The translations under genes and the position numbers were made by a program. The notes under the pieces are model-generated. The model did no database searches. It saw only the letters and a program-made list of their open reading frames with translations, and was not told where the DNA came from. Shown here in pieces: positions 1 to 5,842 of a DNA stretch of 6,367 bases. Numbering within the stretch: position 1 is the first letter of the stretch; each line of letters starts with the position of its first letter. Source of the stretch: an uncultured Eubacteriales bacterium (lineage in GTDB: Bacteria > Bacillota > Clostridia > Christensenellales > Borkfalkiaceae); NCBI GenBank assembly GCA_900554485.1, contig USHO01000066.1, positions 1-6,367 on the forward strand, written 5' to 3'.

Positions 1-566
1 GCCCTCGCGCCCTCGTAATAACTTTCGGGTACGGCGTCGATACTCGTCTTCGACAACGACACGACGGTAGGCAGTATCATCAGCCCAAGCACAAGCGACA
101 CCGCCAGAAGTCCGCTGCCGCTGCCCGTATCGGAAAACGCGCCGAGTTCAGGCAACAGCACGGTCATTCCGAAGAAACCGAATATGACGGACGGTATACC
201 GGCAAGCATGTTGATTACCGTCGAGAACACGCCTTTGAGTTTACGCGGACAGAATTTAGAAATAAACACCGCCGTGAAAAACCCGAGTATTCCGCCGACC
301 GCAACCGAACCGATAGTCGCGACTATCGTGCCGATTATCATCTTGAAGACGCCGTATTTGCCCTTGATTTCACCTGTAAAACCGTCGTCGACGTTCGGTT
401 TCCACTCCTTGCCGAAGATAAAATTGAAAAAACCTATGCGCCTGAACGTCGGCAGACTTCTTATTATCAGAAATGCAAATATGGCTATTACCGCGACTAT
501 GCACAGAGCCGCGGTAACAGCGAAAAGTATTTTGAAAAATCTTTCTTTTGCTTTATCGGAATTCAT
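1..566 (-). CDS. pstC: Phosphate ABC transporter permease PstC (N-terminal 188 residues, cut by left edge)
   Basis: One of the two inner-membrane permease subunits of the high-affinity phosphate importer PstSCAB. With PstA it would form the channel that takes phosphate from PstS, driven by the ATPase PstB. Seen: a short charged N-terminus (MNSDKAKERF), a first membrane segment at about residues 11-36, a family-typical FGKEWKP stretch at 52-58, further hydrophobic segments at about 76-103, 113-139 and 152-172, and the PstC signature AGIPSVIFGFFG at 122-133. The frame is cut within the cytoplasmic EAA-type coupling loop (SIDAVPESYYEGAR), so the C-terminal third lies outside the window. The ATG (564-566) lies 4 nt after the pstS stop codon. 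The only Shine-Dalgarno-like bases (AAGG) sit 2 nt from the ATG, which is too close to work well, so translation probably depends on coupling to pstS. No other in-frame start is nearby. Identity is confident from motif and context. Confidence 0.93.
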   Translation of the reverse strand, partial: MNSDKAKERFFKILFAVTAALCIVAVIAIFAFLIIRSLPTFRRIGFFNFIFGKEWKPNVDDGFTGEIKGKYGVFKMIIGTIVATIGSVAVGGILGFFTAVFISKFCPRKLKGVFSTVINMLAGIPSVIFGFFGMTVLLPELGAFSDTGSGSGLLAVSLVLGLMILPTVVSLSKTSIDAVPESYYEGAR

Positions 567-570
567 AACC

Positions 571-1437
571 TTATTTTATATCGCTGAATTTCTTAACCTT
601 GCCGGTATAAATATCGTTGAGCGTCTGAGCGGTTACGTTCGAGATTTTGTCGTTCTTTACGTTTACGATTATCGCCACCGCGTCGAGGCAAAGCGTATGT
701 TCTTCGTAAGCGGCATCCGCTTTGGACGAACTCGCCACACCGATGACGTTACCGTTGTTGGTATCGGCTTTTACCGCGGATCTGCCTTCTGCCGATGCAA
801 GGAAACTCTTATTGAAGTTGACGCCGGCAACTTTTGCTCCGCCGAAAGCCTTATAATCTTCGACGAGCGTTTCCATAAGTTTCTTCATCGAACTCGAACC
901 TCTCAGAATTACTTCGCCGGAAAGAGGAGTTTCGGGGGCGGTGTATGCCGTGCGGTTATCGAAATCGGTAGTGGTTATACCGTCAGCCTCTATCGTCGCT
1001 TTGACGGTCGAACTCATGCAGTAGTTGTAGAAGTCCTGCGCCGCGGGGGAAAGTTCTACGCCCGTCTTGGTCAGCATAAGAAATGGTCTGGAAATCCTGT
1101 AGGCTCCCGAACGAACGTTGTCGGCTGTGGGTTCCACGCCCTCTACCGTAAGAGCCTTGACCGAACTGTCTACCGAGGTAAGCGATATATATCCGATTGC
1201 CGATTCGACGCTGGAAACCTTCATCTTCATAGCGTTGGTATCTTTCTGAATTTCGCCCGCCCGTATATTATCTGCGGTTACGCCTGCGTACTTGTCGAAC
1301 GCCTCTCTCGTACCGCTGCCGTCTTCTCTCGTCACGACGAGAATGTTCTTCTCTCCGTTCTTCGCGCACCCCGCGAACGCAAACGTCGCCATCGCGGCAA
1401 GAACCGCCGCTACCACTGCCATAAATTTCTTTTTCAT
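571..1437 (-). CDS. pstS: Phosphate-binding lipoprotein PstS, circularly permuted domain order
   Basis: Extracytoplasmic phosphate receptor of the Pst importer, 288 residues. Seen: a signal peptide (MKKK, then a hydrophobic stretch) ending in a lipobox-like FAGC with Cys24, so a membrane-anchored lipoprotein is expected. Residues 32-160 match the usual second half of PstS: the phosphate loop TREDGSGTR (36-44; Arg37, Ser41, Gly42 and Thr43 align with known ligand residues), AIGYISL (80-86), VKALTVEGVEPT and SRPF. Residues 176-288 match the usual first half: RGSSSMKKLMETL (179-191), IGVASS, AVAIIVNV (253-260) and a terminal IYTGKVKKFSDIK. The halves are thus in swapped order, joined by a linker at about 157-176. 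The second half looks divergent: the GGGSG-type loop and the Asp before IG are not visible. The start is supported by AAAGGAG at 1450-1456, 12 nt from ATG by the GGAG core. The gene follows a Pho box and is followed at once by pstC. Similar permuted proteins may be common in Clostridia (recollection, not checked). Confidence 0.9.
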   Translation of the reverse strand: MKKKFMAVVAAVLAAMATFAFAGCAKNGEKNILVVTREDGSGTREAFDKYAGVTADNIRAGEIQKDTNAMKMKVSSVESAIGYISLTSVDSSVKALTVEGVEPTADNVRSGAYRISRPFLMLTKTGVELSPAAQDFYNYCMSSTVKATIEADGITTTDFDNRTAYTAPETPLSGEVILRGSSSMKKLMETLVEDYKAFGGAKVAGVNFNKSFLASAEGRSAVKADTNNGNVIGVASSSKADAAYEEHTLCLDAVAIIVNVKNDKISNVTAQTLNDIYTGKVKKFSDIK

Positions 1438-1521
1438 CTTTGTTTTTATCTCCTTTCAGAATTTTCATGATTTTACCCGGAAAAGCCCTCGGGTCATCAC
1501 CCTTTCGCTTTTCACGACTAC

Positions 1522-1527
1522 ATTATA
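1522..1527 (-). promoter_or_regulatory. -10 element of the pst operon promoter
   Basis: The minus strand reads TATAAT here, a perfect sigma-A -10 hexamer, about 85 nt before the pstS ATG. The hexamer expected 17 nt further upstream reads CTGTTA (1545-1550), a poor -35. That fits a promoter that needs an activator, consistent with the Pho box just upstream. The start site is inferred at about 1515, giving a leader of roughly 78 nt. Confidence 0.65.
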
Positions 1528-1559
1528 CCGCGACGAAAAAGAAATAACAGGCGTATTAC

Positions 1560-1587
1560 GGTAAACCTTTCGTAAAGTTTATGTAAA
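1560..1587 (-). promoter_or_regulatory. Pho box: three TTTAC-type direct repeats at 11-bp period
   Basis: Read on the minus strand, TTTACA (1582-1587), TTTACG (1571-1576) and TTTACC (1560-1565) are each separated by exactly 5 nt, so they fall on the same DNA face with an 11-bp period. This matches the direct-repeat architecture of PhoP-binding sites in Bacillota (TT-A-CA-like hexamers spaced by about 5 bp) and precedes a pst operon. The box lies 32 nt upstream of the TATAAT element, at roughly -45 to -72 by the inferred start site. It would recruit phosphorylated PhoP under phosphate limitation. The repeats and phasing are seen; the identity of the regulator is inferred. Confidence 0.75.
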
Positions 1588-1606
1588 GCCGAAAATCCTA
1601 CAACCG

Positions 1607-1638
1607 AAAAGCGGCGGAAGTCGCATGACTTCCGCCGC
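1607..1638 (-). terminator. Intrinsic terminator of the RHH-clpB operon
   Basis: A perfect 12-bp inverted repeat, GCGGCGGAAGTC (1611-1622) and GACTTCCGCCGC (1627-1638), encloses a 4-nt loop. On the minus strand it is followed by TTTT and then CGG, so the U tract is short. It lies 55 nt after the clpB stop and about 20 nt before the Pho box, insulating clpB from pstS. A second small hairpin (1664-1680) lies between it and the clpB stop. Confidence 0.8.
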
Positions 1639-1663
1639 CGGTGATATTTATACCCGGAATCAC

Positions 1664-1680
1664 ATTCCCGAAACGGGAAT
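1664..1680 (-). other. Short perfect inverted repeat in the clpB 3' untranslated region
   Basis: ATTCCCG (1664-1670) and CGGGAAT (1674-1680) form a 7-bp stem with a 3-nt loop, 13 nt after the clpB stop. On the minus strand it is not followed by a T tract, so it is not a terminator by itself. It could protect the mRNA 3' end or slow polymerase ahead of the main terminator. Its role is unknown. Confidence 0.4.
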
Positions 1681-1692
1681 TTCCGACAATAT

Positions 1693-4284
1693 TCAGTTTC
1701 TCTTATACACCGTAAGCGAATCTCCGTCGTAATCGACGACAGCGGTGTCTCCGGCAGAGAAGTAATTGCCGATTATCTTCCTTGCCATAATCGTTTCGAC
1801 CGTACGCTGTATAAACCTCTTCAACGGTCTCGCGCCGTATACGGGGTCGTAACCGTTATCTATTATATAATCCTTAGCCGCAGAAGTGACGTCGAGACCG
1901 ATCTGCTGTTCTTCGAGCCTCTTTTTAAGACTTTCGAGCATAAGGTCGACGATCTTGCCGATTTCGGTCTTCTGCAAGGGTTTATAGAATACGATTTCAT
2001 CGAGACGGTTAAGAAATTCGGGTCTGAAACTCGACTTCAGCAACCGCATTACTTCCTCTTTCGCGGAGTCTTTGATTTCGCCGTTTTCGTCTATGCCCTC
2101 GAGTATCGCCGAAGAACCGAGGTTCGACGTAAGGATGATGACGGTATTTTTGAAGTCAACCGTACGCCCCTGCGAATCGGTTATCCTGCCGTCGTCAAGC
2201 ACCTGCAAAAGTACGTTGAAGACGTCCGGATGCGCCTTTTCGATTTCATCGAACAACACTACCGAATACGGTTTTCTTCTTACCGCCTCGGTAAGTTGAC
2301 CGCCATCCTCGAATCCGACGTATCCCGGGGGAGCGCCGATAAGACGGGAGACCGAGAATTTTTCCATATACTCGCTCATATCGAGCCTTATAAGGTTTTT
2401 CTCGTCGTCGAAAAGCGTCTTGGCAAGCGTCTTTGCGAGTTCGGTTTTACCGACGCCGGTAGGTCCGAGGAACAGGAACGAGCCGAGAGGTCTGCTCGGG
2501 TCGGCAATACCCGCCCTCGCCCTGAGAATAGCCTCTGCGACTTTGCGTACCGCCTCGTCCTGCCCGATGACGCGTTTATGCAGAATATCTTCCAGAGACA
2601 AAAGTTTTTCTCTTTCGCCTTCCATCAGTTTCGATACGGGTATACCCGTCCAGCGGCAGACGATTTTCGCGATATCCTCTTCGGTCACTTTGTCGTGGAG
2701 CAGATCGGTGTTTTCGTCCGACGCGGCTTTAGCCTCGCTGTCGGCAAGTTGTTTTTTGAGTTCGGGCAGCCTGCCGTAACGAAGTTTCGCGGCTTTATCG
2801 AGGTCGTATTCGCGTTCCGCCGCCTCTGCCTCGCGGCTGACGGACTCGATTTCTTCACGCAGTTTCTGAACTTTGTTTATCGCGTCTTTTTCGGTCTGCA
2901 ATTTGGCGTTCATAGCCGCGTATTTTTCTTTGAGGTCGGCTATCTCTTTACGCAGGGTCTCGAGCCTTGCGACGGAGAGTTTATCGGTCTCTTTTTTAAG
3001 CGAAGTTTCCTCGATTTCGAGCGTCATTATCTTACGCTTTACGTCTTCCATTTCCGACGGCATGGAATTCATTTCGGTCTTTATGTTCGCGCAAGCCTCG
3101 TCGACAAGGTCTATCGCCTTATCGGGCAGAAACCTGTCCGTTATATACCTGTCGGAAAGCGTCGCGGCGGCAATCAGCGCGCCGTCCTGAATCTTCACGC
3201 CGTGGAATACTTCGTAACGCTCTTTAAGACCTCTTAAAATGGTAATGGTATCCTCGACGGTCGGTTCGTTTACGGTAACGGGCTGAAACCTTCTTTCAAG
3301 CGCGGGGTCTTTTTCGATGTACTTACGATATTCGTCGAGCGTAGTCGCGCCGATGCAGTGAAGTTCGCCCCTCGCAAGCATAGGCTTTAAGAGGTTGCCC
3401 GCATCCATCGCGCCGTCGGTTTTACCCGCGCCGACTATCGTATGCAATTCATCGATGAAAAGTATGATTTTACCTTCGCTTTTCCTGACTTCGGAAAGTA
3501 CGGCTTTCAACCTCTCCTCGAATTCGCCGCGGTATTTCGCGCCCGCGACGAGTGCGCCCATATCCAGCGAAAACAATTTCCTGTCTTTCAGATTCTCGGG
3601 TACGTCGCCTTTCATTATTCTTATGGCGAGCCCCTCGGCAATGGCGGTTTTACCTACGCCCGCCTCACCGATAAGCACGGGGTTGTTTTTTGTCTTTCTG
3701 GAAAGGATTCGTATTACGTTTCTTATTTCTTCGTCCCTGCCGATAACGGGGTCGAGTTTGCCCGTTCTCGCCCTCTCCACGAGGTCGGAGCCGTATTTAT
3801 TCAGAACGTCGTAAGTATCCTCGGGATTCTCGCTCGTAACGCGGACGTTACCGCGAACCTCCATAAGGGCTTTCATATACGAATTTTTATCTATGCCGAA
3901 CGCATCGAATATCTTTTTGACTTCGGCGTTCGGTTTTTCTATAAGCCCGTAGAACAAGTGCTCGACAGAGACGAATTCGTCTTTCATCTCCTTGGCTTGC
4001 CTTTCGGCGACGTCGAAAGCATCGTTAAGCGCGGCGGTTATATACTCGCCGTTGCCGTTGGAAACTTTGACGATACGACTTACCGCCTCTTCCGCTATGC
4101 GGTCGATAGCCGATTTATCAACGCCCGTTTTCGCAAGAAGTTGCGGTATAAGCCCGCCGTCCTGTTCGACAAGAGCAAGCAGAAGGTGCTGTTGGTCTAT
4201 CTCTCTGTTACCGTTCTCTCTTGCAATCCTCTGCGCCGCATTTACCGCCTCGACGCTTTTGGCAGTCATATTCTGCGTGTTCAT
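1693..4284 (-). CDS. clpB: ATP-dependent disaggregase ClpB (Hsp100)
   Basis: Cytoplasmic hexameric AAA+ chaperone that works with DnaK/DnaJ/GrpE to pull polypeptides out of heat-induced aggregates. At 863 residues it is full length for ClpB. Domains in order: Clp N-domain (about 1-145); first AAA+ module with Walker A GEAGVGKT (206-213), pore loop KYRG (250-253), Walker B ILFIDE (274-279) and arginine finger pair RR (331-332); coiled-coil middle domain (about 405-525) that separates ClpB from ClpA/ClpX and ClpC; second AAA+ module with Walker A GPTGVGKT (607-614), pore loop GYVG (654-657), Walker B VVLFDE (675-680), RPEFLNR (754-760) and sensor-2 GARPLKR (817-823). All catalytic motifs are intact. 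No ClpP-binding IGF/IGL loop was recognised, as expected for a disaggregase. The start is supported by AAGGAAG just upstream. Its ATG overlaps the stop of the preceding RHH gene (ATGA, 4281-4284), which implies translational coupling. No separate promoter was seen for clpB. Confidence 0.98.
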   Translation of the reverse strand: MNTQNMTAKSVEAVNAAQRIARENGNREIDQQHLLLALVEQDGGLIPQLLAKTGVDKSAIDRIAEEAVSRIVKVSNGNGEYITAALNDAFDVAERQAKEMKDEFVSVEHLFYGLIEKPNAEVKKIFDAFGIDKNSYMKALMEVRGNVRVTSENPEDTYDVLNKYGSDLVERARTGKLDPVIGRDEEIRNVIRILSRKTKNNPVLIGEAGVGKTAIAEGLAIRIMKGDVPENLKDRKLFSLDMGALVAGAKYRGEFEERLKAVLSEVRKSEGKIILFIDELHTIVGAGKTDGAMDAGNLLKPMLARGELHCIGATTLDEYRKYIEKDPALERRFQPVTVNEPTVEDTITILRGLKERYEVFHGVKIQDGALIAAATLSDRYITDRFLPDKAIDLVDEACANIKTEMNSMPSEMEDVKRKIMTLEIEETSLKKETDKLSVARLETLRKEIADLKEKYAAMNAKLQTEKDAINKVQKLREEIESVSREAEAAEREYDLDKAAKLRYGRLPELKKQLADSEAKAASDENTDLLHDKVTEEDIAKIVCRWTGIPVSKLMEGEREKLLSLEDILHKRVIGQDEAVRKVAEAILRARAGIADPSRPLGSFLFLGPTGVGKTELAKTLAKTLFDDEKNLIRLDMSEYMEKFSVSRLIGAPPGYVGFEDGGQLTEAVRRKPYSVVLFDEIEKAHPDVFNVLLQVLDDGRITDSQGRTVDFKNTVIILTSNLGSSAILEGIDENGEIKDSAKEEVMRLLKSSFRPEFLNRLDEIVFYKPLQKTEIGKIVDLMLESLKKRLEEQQIGLDVTSAAKDYIIDNGYDPVYGARPLKRFIQRTVETIMARKIIGNYFSAGDTAVVDYDGDSLTVYKRN

Positions 4285-4916
4285 AATATCACTTCCTTTT
4301 TAACTATATTTCCGGCGTATTCTTTTTCCACCGCCTTGCATGCGGCGCGCTCGTTATCGAGCGACGAAAAATAAATACGCAGATATTTATCGAAATCGGC
4401 GACGTATTCCGCTATCGACTCCCCCGCTTTCTGAGCGGACAATCCGTCGGGTCTTACGAAAGCCCTGACGAACCGATTGCCGTCATACGCGTACGCGCGC
4501 TCTCCGATATATTTCTTTTCGAGCGAGATGAAAAACGAATAAAACCGTTCCATTATACCCAGCAAAACCTCGCTTTTCGTACGGAGCGAAATTTTGAGTT
4601 GCCCCAGATCGCCCGCGGGAAAAAGTTCTATCGAATATTTCACCGTAGGGTTATATCTGTACGCCAGCGCGCTCTGCACCGACGCCATATAATCCGACGC
4701 CTGATTGTTGAATCTGAGCCCCGCATATCCGTCGATCATTCTTTCGACGCTTTCAAATACGTTGTTCATCTTCATTTCGACGGTCTCTTCGGCGAGATAT
4801 TCCGCAAGAACTCTGTCCAGCATAGCCGAACGGCTTACGCCTTTCTTATATGCTATATCGTCGAGCCTTGCGACCAATCCGTCGCTCAGAAGTACGCTGT
4901 ATATCGATTTATGCAT
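4281..4916 (-). CDS. Ribbon-helix-helix DNA-binding protein with a C-terminal domain of unknown function, coupled to clpB
   Basis: A 211-residue soluble protein with no signal peptide or membrane segment. Residues 3-43 fit a CopG/MetJ-type ribbon-helix-helix fold: a short strand (SIYSVLL, 4-10), a first helix rich in Leu/Ala (about 11-24, LVARLDDIAYKKG), the turn GVSRS (26-30), and a second helix (about 29-43, AMLDRVLAEYLAEE). Such domains dimerise and insert the strand into the DNA major groove. The remaining ~165 residues are aromatic-rich (for example MERFYSFFISLEKKY at 122-136) and end in a charged helix-like tail; I recognise no family there. The domain is much larger than in small CopG repressors or antitoxins, and no toxin gene is adjacent. 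The start is supported by AGAGG (4924-4928) 7 nt before the ATG and by a strong promoter. Its stop overlaps the clpB start by 4 nt, so the two proteins are probably made together. An autoregulator of the clpB operon is my inference; the DNA-binding domain call is fairly secure. Confidence 0.75.
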   Translation of the reverse strand: MHKSIYSVLLSDGLVARLDDIAYKKGVSRSAMLDRVLAEYLAEETVEMKMNNVFESVERMIDGYAGLRFNNQASDYMASVQSALAYRYNPTVKYSIELFPAGDLGQLKISLRTKSEVLLGIMERFYSFFISLEKKYIGERAYAYDGNRFVRAFVRPDGLSAQKAGESIAEYVADFDKYLRIYFSSLDNERAACKAVEKEYAGNIVKKEVIL

Positions 4917-4944
4917 TTTATCGCCTCTTTGGTTTTCCGACTAA

Positions 4945-4973
4945 ATTGTACGCTTTATTAAATAATTTGTCAA
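4945..4973 (-). promoter_or_regulatory. Sigma-A promoter of the RHH-clpB operon
   Basis: On the minus strand TTGACA (4968-4973) and TACAAT (4945-4950) are separated by exactly 17 nt. This is a near-consensus vegetative promoter preceded by an A/T-rich stretch that could act as an UP element. The inferred start near 4938 gives a leader of about 22 nt, leaving room only for the ribosome binding site. I saw no CIRCE inverted repeat (TTAGCACTC/GAGTGCTAA) and no CtsR heptads (GGTCAAA) in 4917-5099. Confidence 0.85.
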
Positions 4974-4986
4974 GCATTTTTAATAA
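4955..4986. promoter_or_regulatory. Inverted repeat centred on the -35 element (candidate operator)
   Basis: Perfect 8-bp arms TTATTAAA (4955-4962) and TTTAATAA (4979-4986) are separated by 16 bp. The dyad centre, between 4970 and 4971, coincides with the centre of the -35 hexamer (4968-4973). A dimer or tetramer bound here would block sigma factor, and the product of the first gene is a ribbon-helix-helix protein. The arms are pure A/T, so chance is a real alternative. Confidence 0.35.
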
Positions 4987-5047
4987 CTTTGCAAACATTT
5001 TTTATTTGCGGGATTTCCGCAGCCGCATTATGTCCGAAAAACACGAC

Positions 5048-5077
5048 AAAAAGCCGCCGCGGAAATTCCGCGGCGGC
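5048..5077 (-). terminator. Intrinsic terminator of the rpsF-ssb-rpsR operon
   Basis: GCCGCCGCGGAA (5053-5064) and TTCCGCGGCGGC (5066-5077) form a nearly continuous palindrome. Folded, it would be about a 10-11 bp GC-rich stem with a small loop. On the minus strand it is followed by TTTTT (5048-5052), and a second TTTTT follows 6 nt later. It starts 22 nt after the rpsR stop. This is a strong Rho-independent terminator between the ribosomal-protein operon and the RHH-clpB promoter. Confidence 0.9.
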
Positions 5078-5099
5078 GCAGTTTTGTTTATTCGGTTTC

Positions 5100-5387
5100 T
5101 TATTCGCCTTTGAACGGCAATAAAGCGGCGATTCTCGCTCTCTTTATCGCGGAAGACAACATTCTCTGATGCTTAGCGCAGACGCCGGTCATACGACGGG
5201 GCAGAATTTTACCCTTTTCGGTGACGAACTTCTTAAGTTTATTGACGTCTTTATAATCTATAGCGTCGCTTTTATCGACGCAGAAAGCGCAAACTTTTCT
5301 TCTTGCCGCTTTTCTCATCGGCTTTCTGGGCGCGGCAGCAGGCGAAACGGGGTTTTCCGCTACGGGCGCAACAGTCTTTTCTTCCAT
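5100..5387 (-). CDS. rpsR: Small ribosomal subunit protein bS18, zinc-binding type
   Basis: A component of the 30S platform that binds 16S rRNA as a heterodimer with bS6. The 95-residue protein has the conserved core from about residue 30: KVCAFC (31-36), IDYKDVNKLKKF (43-54), GKILPRRMTGVCAKHQR (59-75) and AIKRARIAALLPF (80-92). Cys33, Cys36, Cys70 and His73 form a CxxC...CxxH set, as in the cysteine-rich, zinc-binding (C+) version of bS18. The first ~29 residues are an Ala/Pro/Lys-rich, probably disordered extension; bS18 of about 75 residues lacks it. The start is supported by AAGGAG (5395-5400) 7 nt before the ATG. It is last in the operon, 22 nt after ssb, and is followed by a strong terminator. 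Confidence 0.97.
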   Translation of the reverse strand: MEEKTVAPVAENPVSPAAAPRKPMRKAARRKVCAFCVDKSDAIDYKDVNKLKKFVTEKGKILPRRMTGVCAKHQRMLSSAIKRARIAALLPFKGE

Positions 5388-5409
5388 TTTTCTACTCCTT
5401 TATACTAAA

Positions 5410-5826
5410 TTAAAACGGTAAATCGTCATCGTCGACCTGTTGAAGAGTAGGTCTTTCGACGGCGCGCGACGCGGTTCTCGGCATATCGTCCGACGGAGCG
5501 TCGTTCTGGTTTCTGACGGAAAGAAATTCCACCTCGGAGGCGACTATATCGGTGACGGTTCTCTTGTTACCGTCTTTATCTTCGTAAGAACGGTTCTGCA
5601 AACTTCCGACGACCGCGACTTTGCTGCCTTTTTTAAGGTATCTGCCGCAGTTTTCGGCGTGCGTACGCCAAACCGTTATATTGAAGAAATCCGTCGCCCT
5701 TTCACCGTCGCTGCCCGTGTACGGTCTGTTGACCGCAAGCCCTAATCTGCAAAAAGGCACTCCGCTCGGAGTTTCGGACATCTCGGGGTCTCTGGTTAAA
5801 TTCCCTATTAAATAGACTTTATTCAT
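5410..5826 (-). CDS. ssb: Single-stranded DNA-binding protein SSB
   Basis: Binds and protects single-stranded DNA at replication forks and repair sites, probably as a homotetramer, and recruits partner enzymes through its C-terminal tip. The 138-residue protein has an OB-fold at about 1-104: MNKVYLIGNLTRDPE at the N-terminus, FCRLGLAVNR (25-34), DFFNITVWR (46-54, with Trp53 in the usual DNA-stacking position), YLKKGSKVAVVGSL (63-76) and the W/Y-rich strand NRSYEDKDG. A short, polar disordered linker (about 105-131) leads to the intact acidic tip DDDDLPF, which docks partners such as RecO, RecG, PriA or DNA polymerase subunits in other bacteria. At 138 residues it is shorter than the ~170-178 of E. 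coli or B. subtilis, because of the linker. The start is supported by GGGAG (5836-5840) 9 nt upstream. It sits between rpsF and rpsR, the classic Bacillota order, which identifies it as the housekeeping copy. Confidence 0.98.
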   Translation of the reverse strand: MNKVYLIGNLTRDPEMSETPSGVPFCRLGLAVNRPYTGSDGERATDFFNITVWRTHAENCGRYLKKGSKVAVVGSLQNRSYEDKDGNKRTVTDIVASEVEFLSVRNQNDAPSDDMPRTASRAVERPTLQQVDDDDLPF

Positions 5827-5842
5827 GCGTATAGTCTCCCGA

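Noticed and set aside
184..1470. Long plus-strand open frame of 428 codons across pstC and pstS
   Set aside because: It is antisense to two well-supported genes with clear motifs, its translation is low-complexity and resembles no family, and it has no convincing ribosome binding site. It is a shadow of the biased codon use on the other strand.
1467..1497. Possible hairpin in the pstS leader (ATGACCCG paired with CGGG...TCAT)
   Set aside because: Only about 8 pairs, interrupted by a 5-nt bulge, with a 10-nt loop. It is not followed by a T tract and does not resemble a riboswitch known to me.
2230..4374. Long plus-strand open frames (2230-3237 and 3442-4374) opposite clpB
   Set aside because: They lie wholly opposite intact ClpB motifs, and their Phe/Arg-rich translations are what the reverse complement of a G/C-biased gene gives.
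4281..4916. RHH gene as the antitoxin of a toxin-antitoxin pair
   Set aside because: At 211 residues it is far larger than CopG-type antitoxins, and its coupled partner is ClpB, not a small toxin.
4917..5047. Search for CIRCE or CtsR operators upstream of the clpB operon
   Set aside because: No TTAGCACTC/GAGTGCTAA pair and no GGTCAAA repeats were found by eye. The palindrome TTTGCAAA (4988-4995) is too short to call.
1611..5077. The two GC-rich palindromes (1611-1638 and 5053-5077) as a dispersed repeat family
   Set aside because: They share only a GGCGGAA-like core, and each sits at an operon end with a T tract on the transcribed side, so they are explained as terminators.
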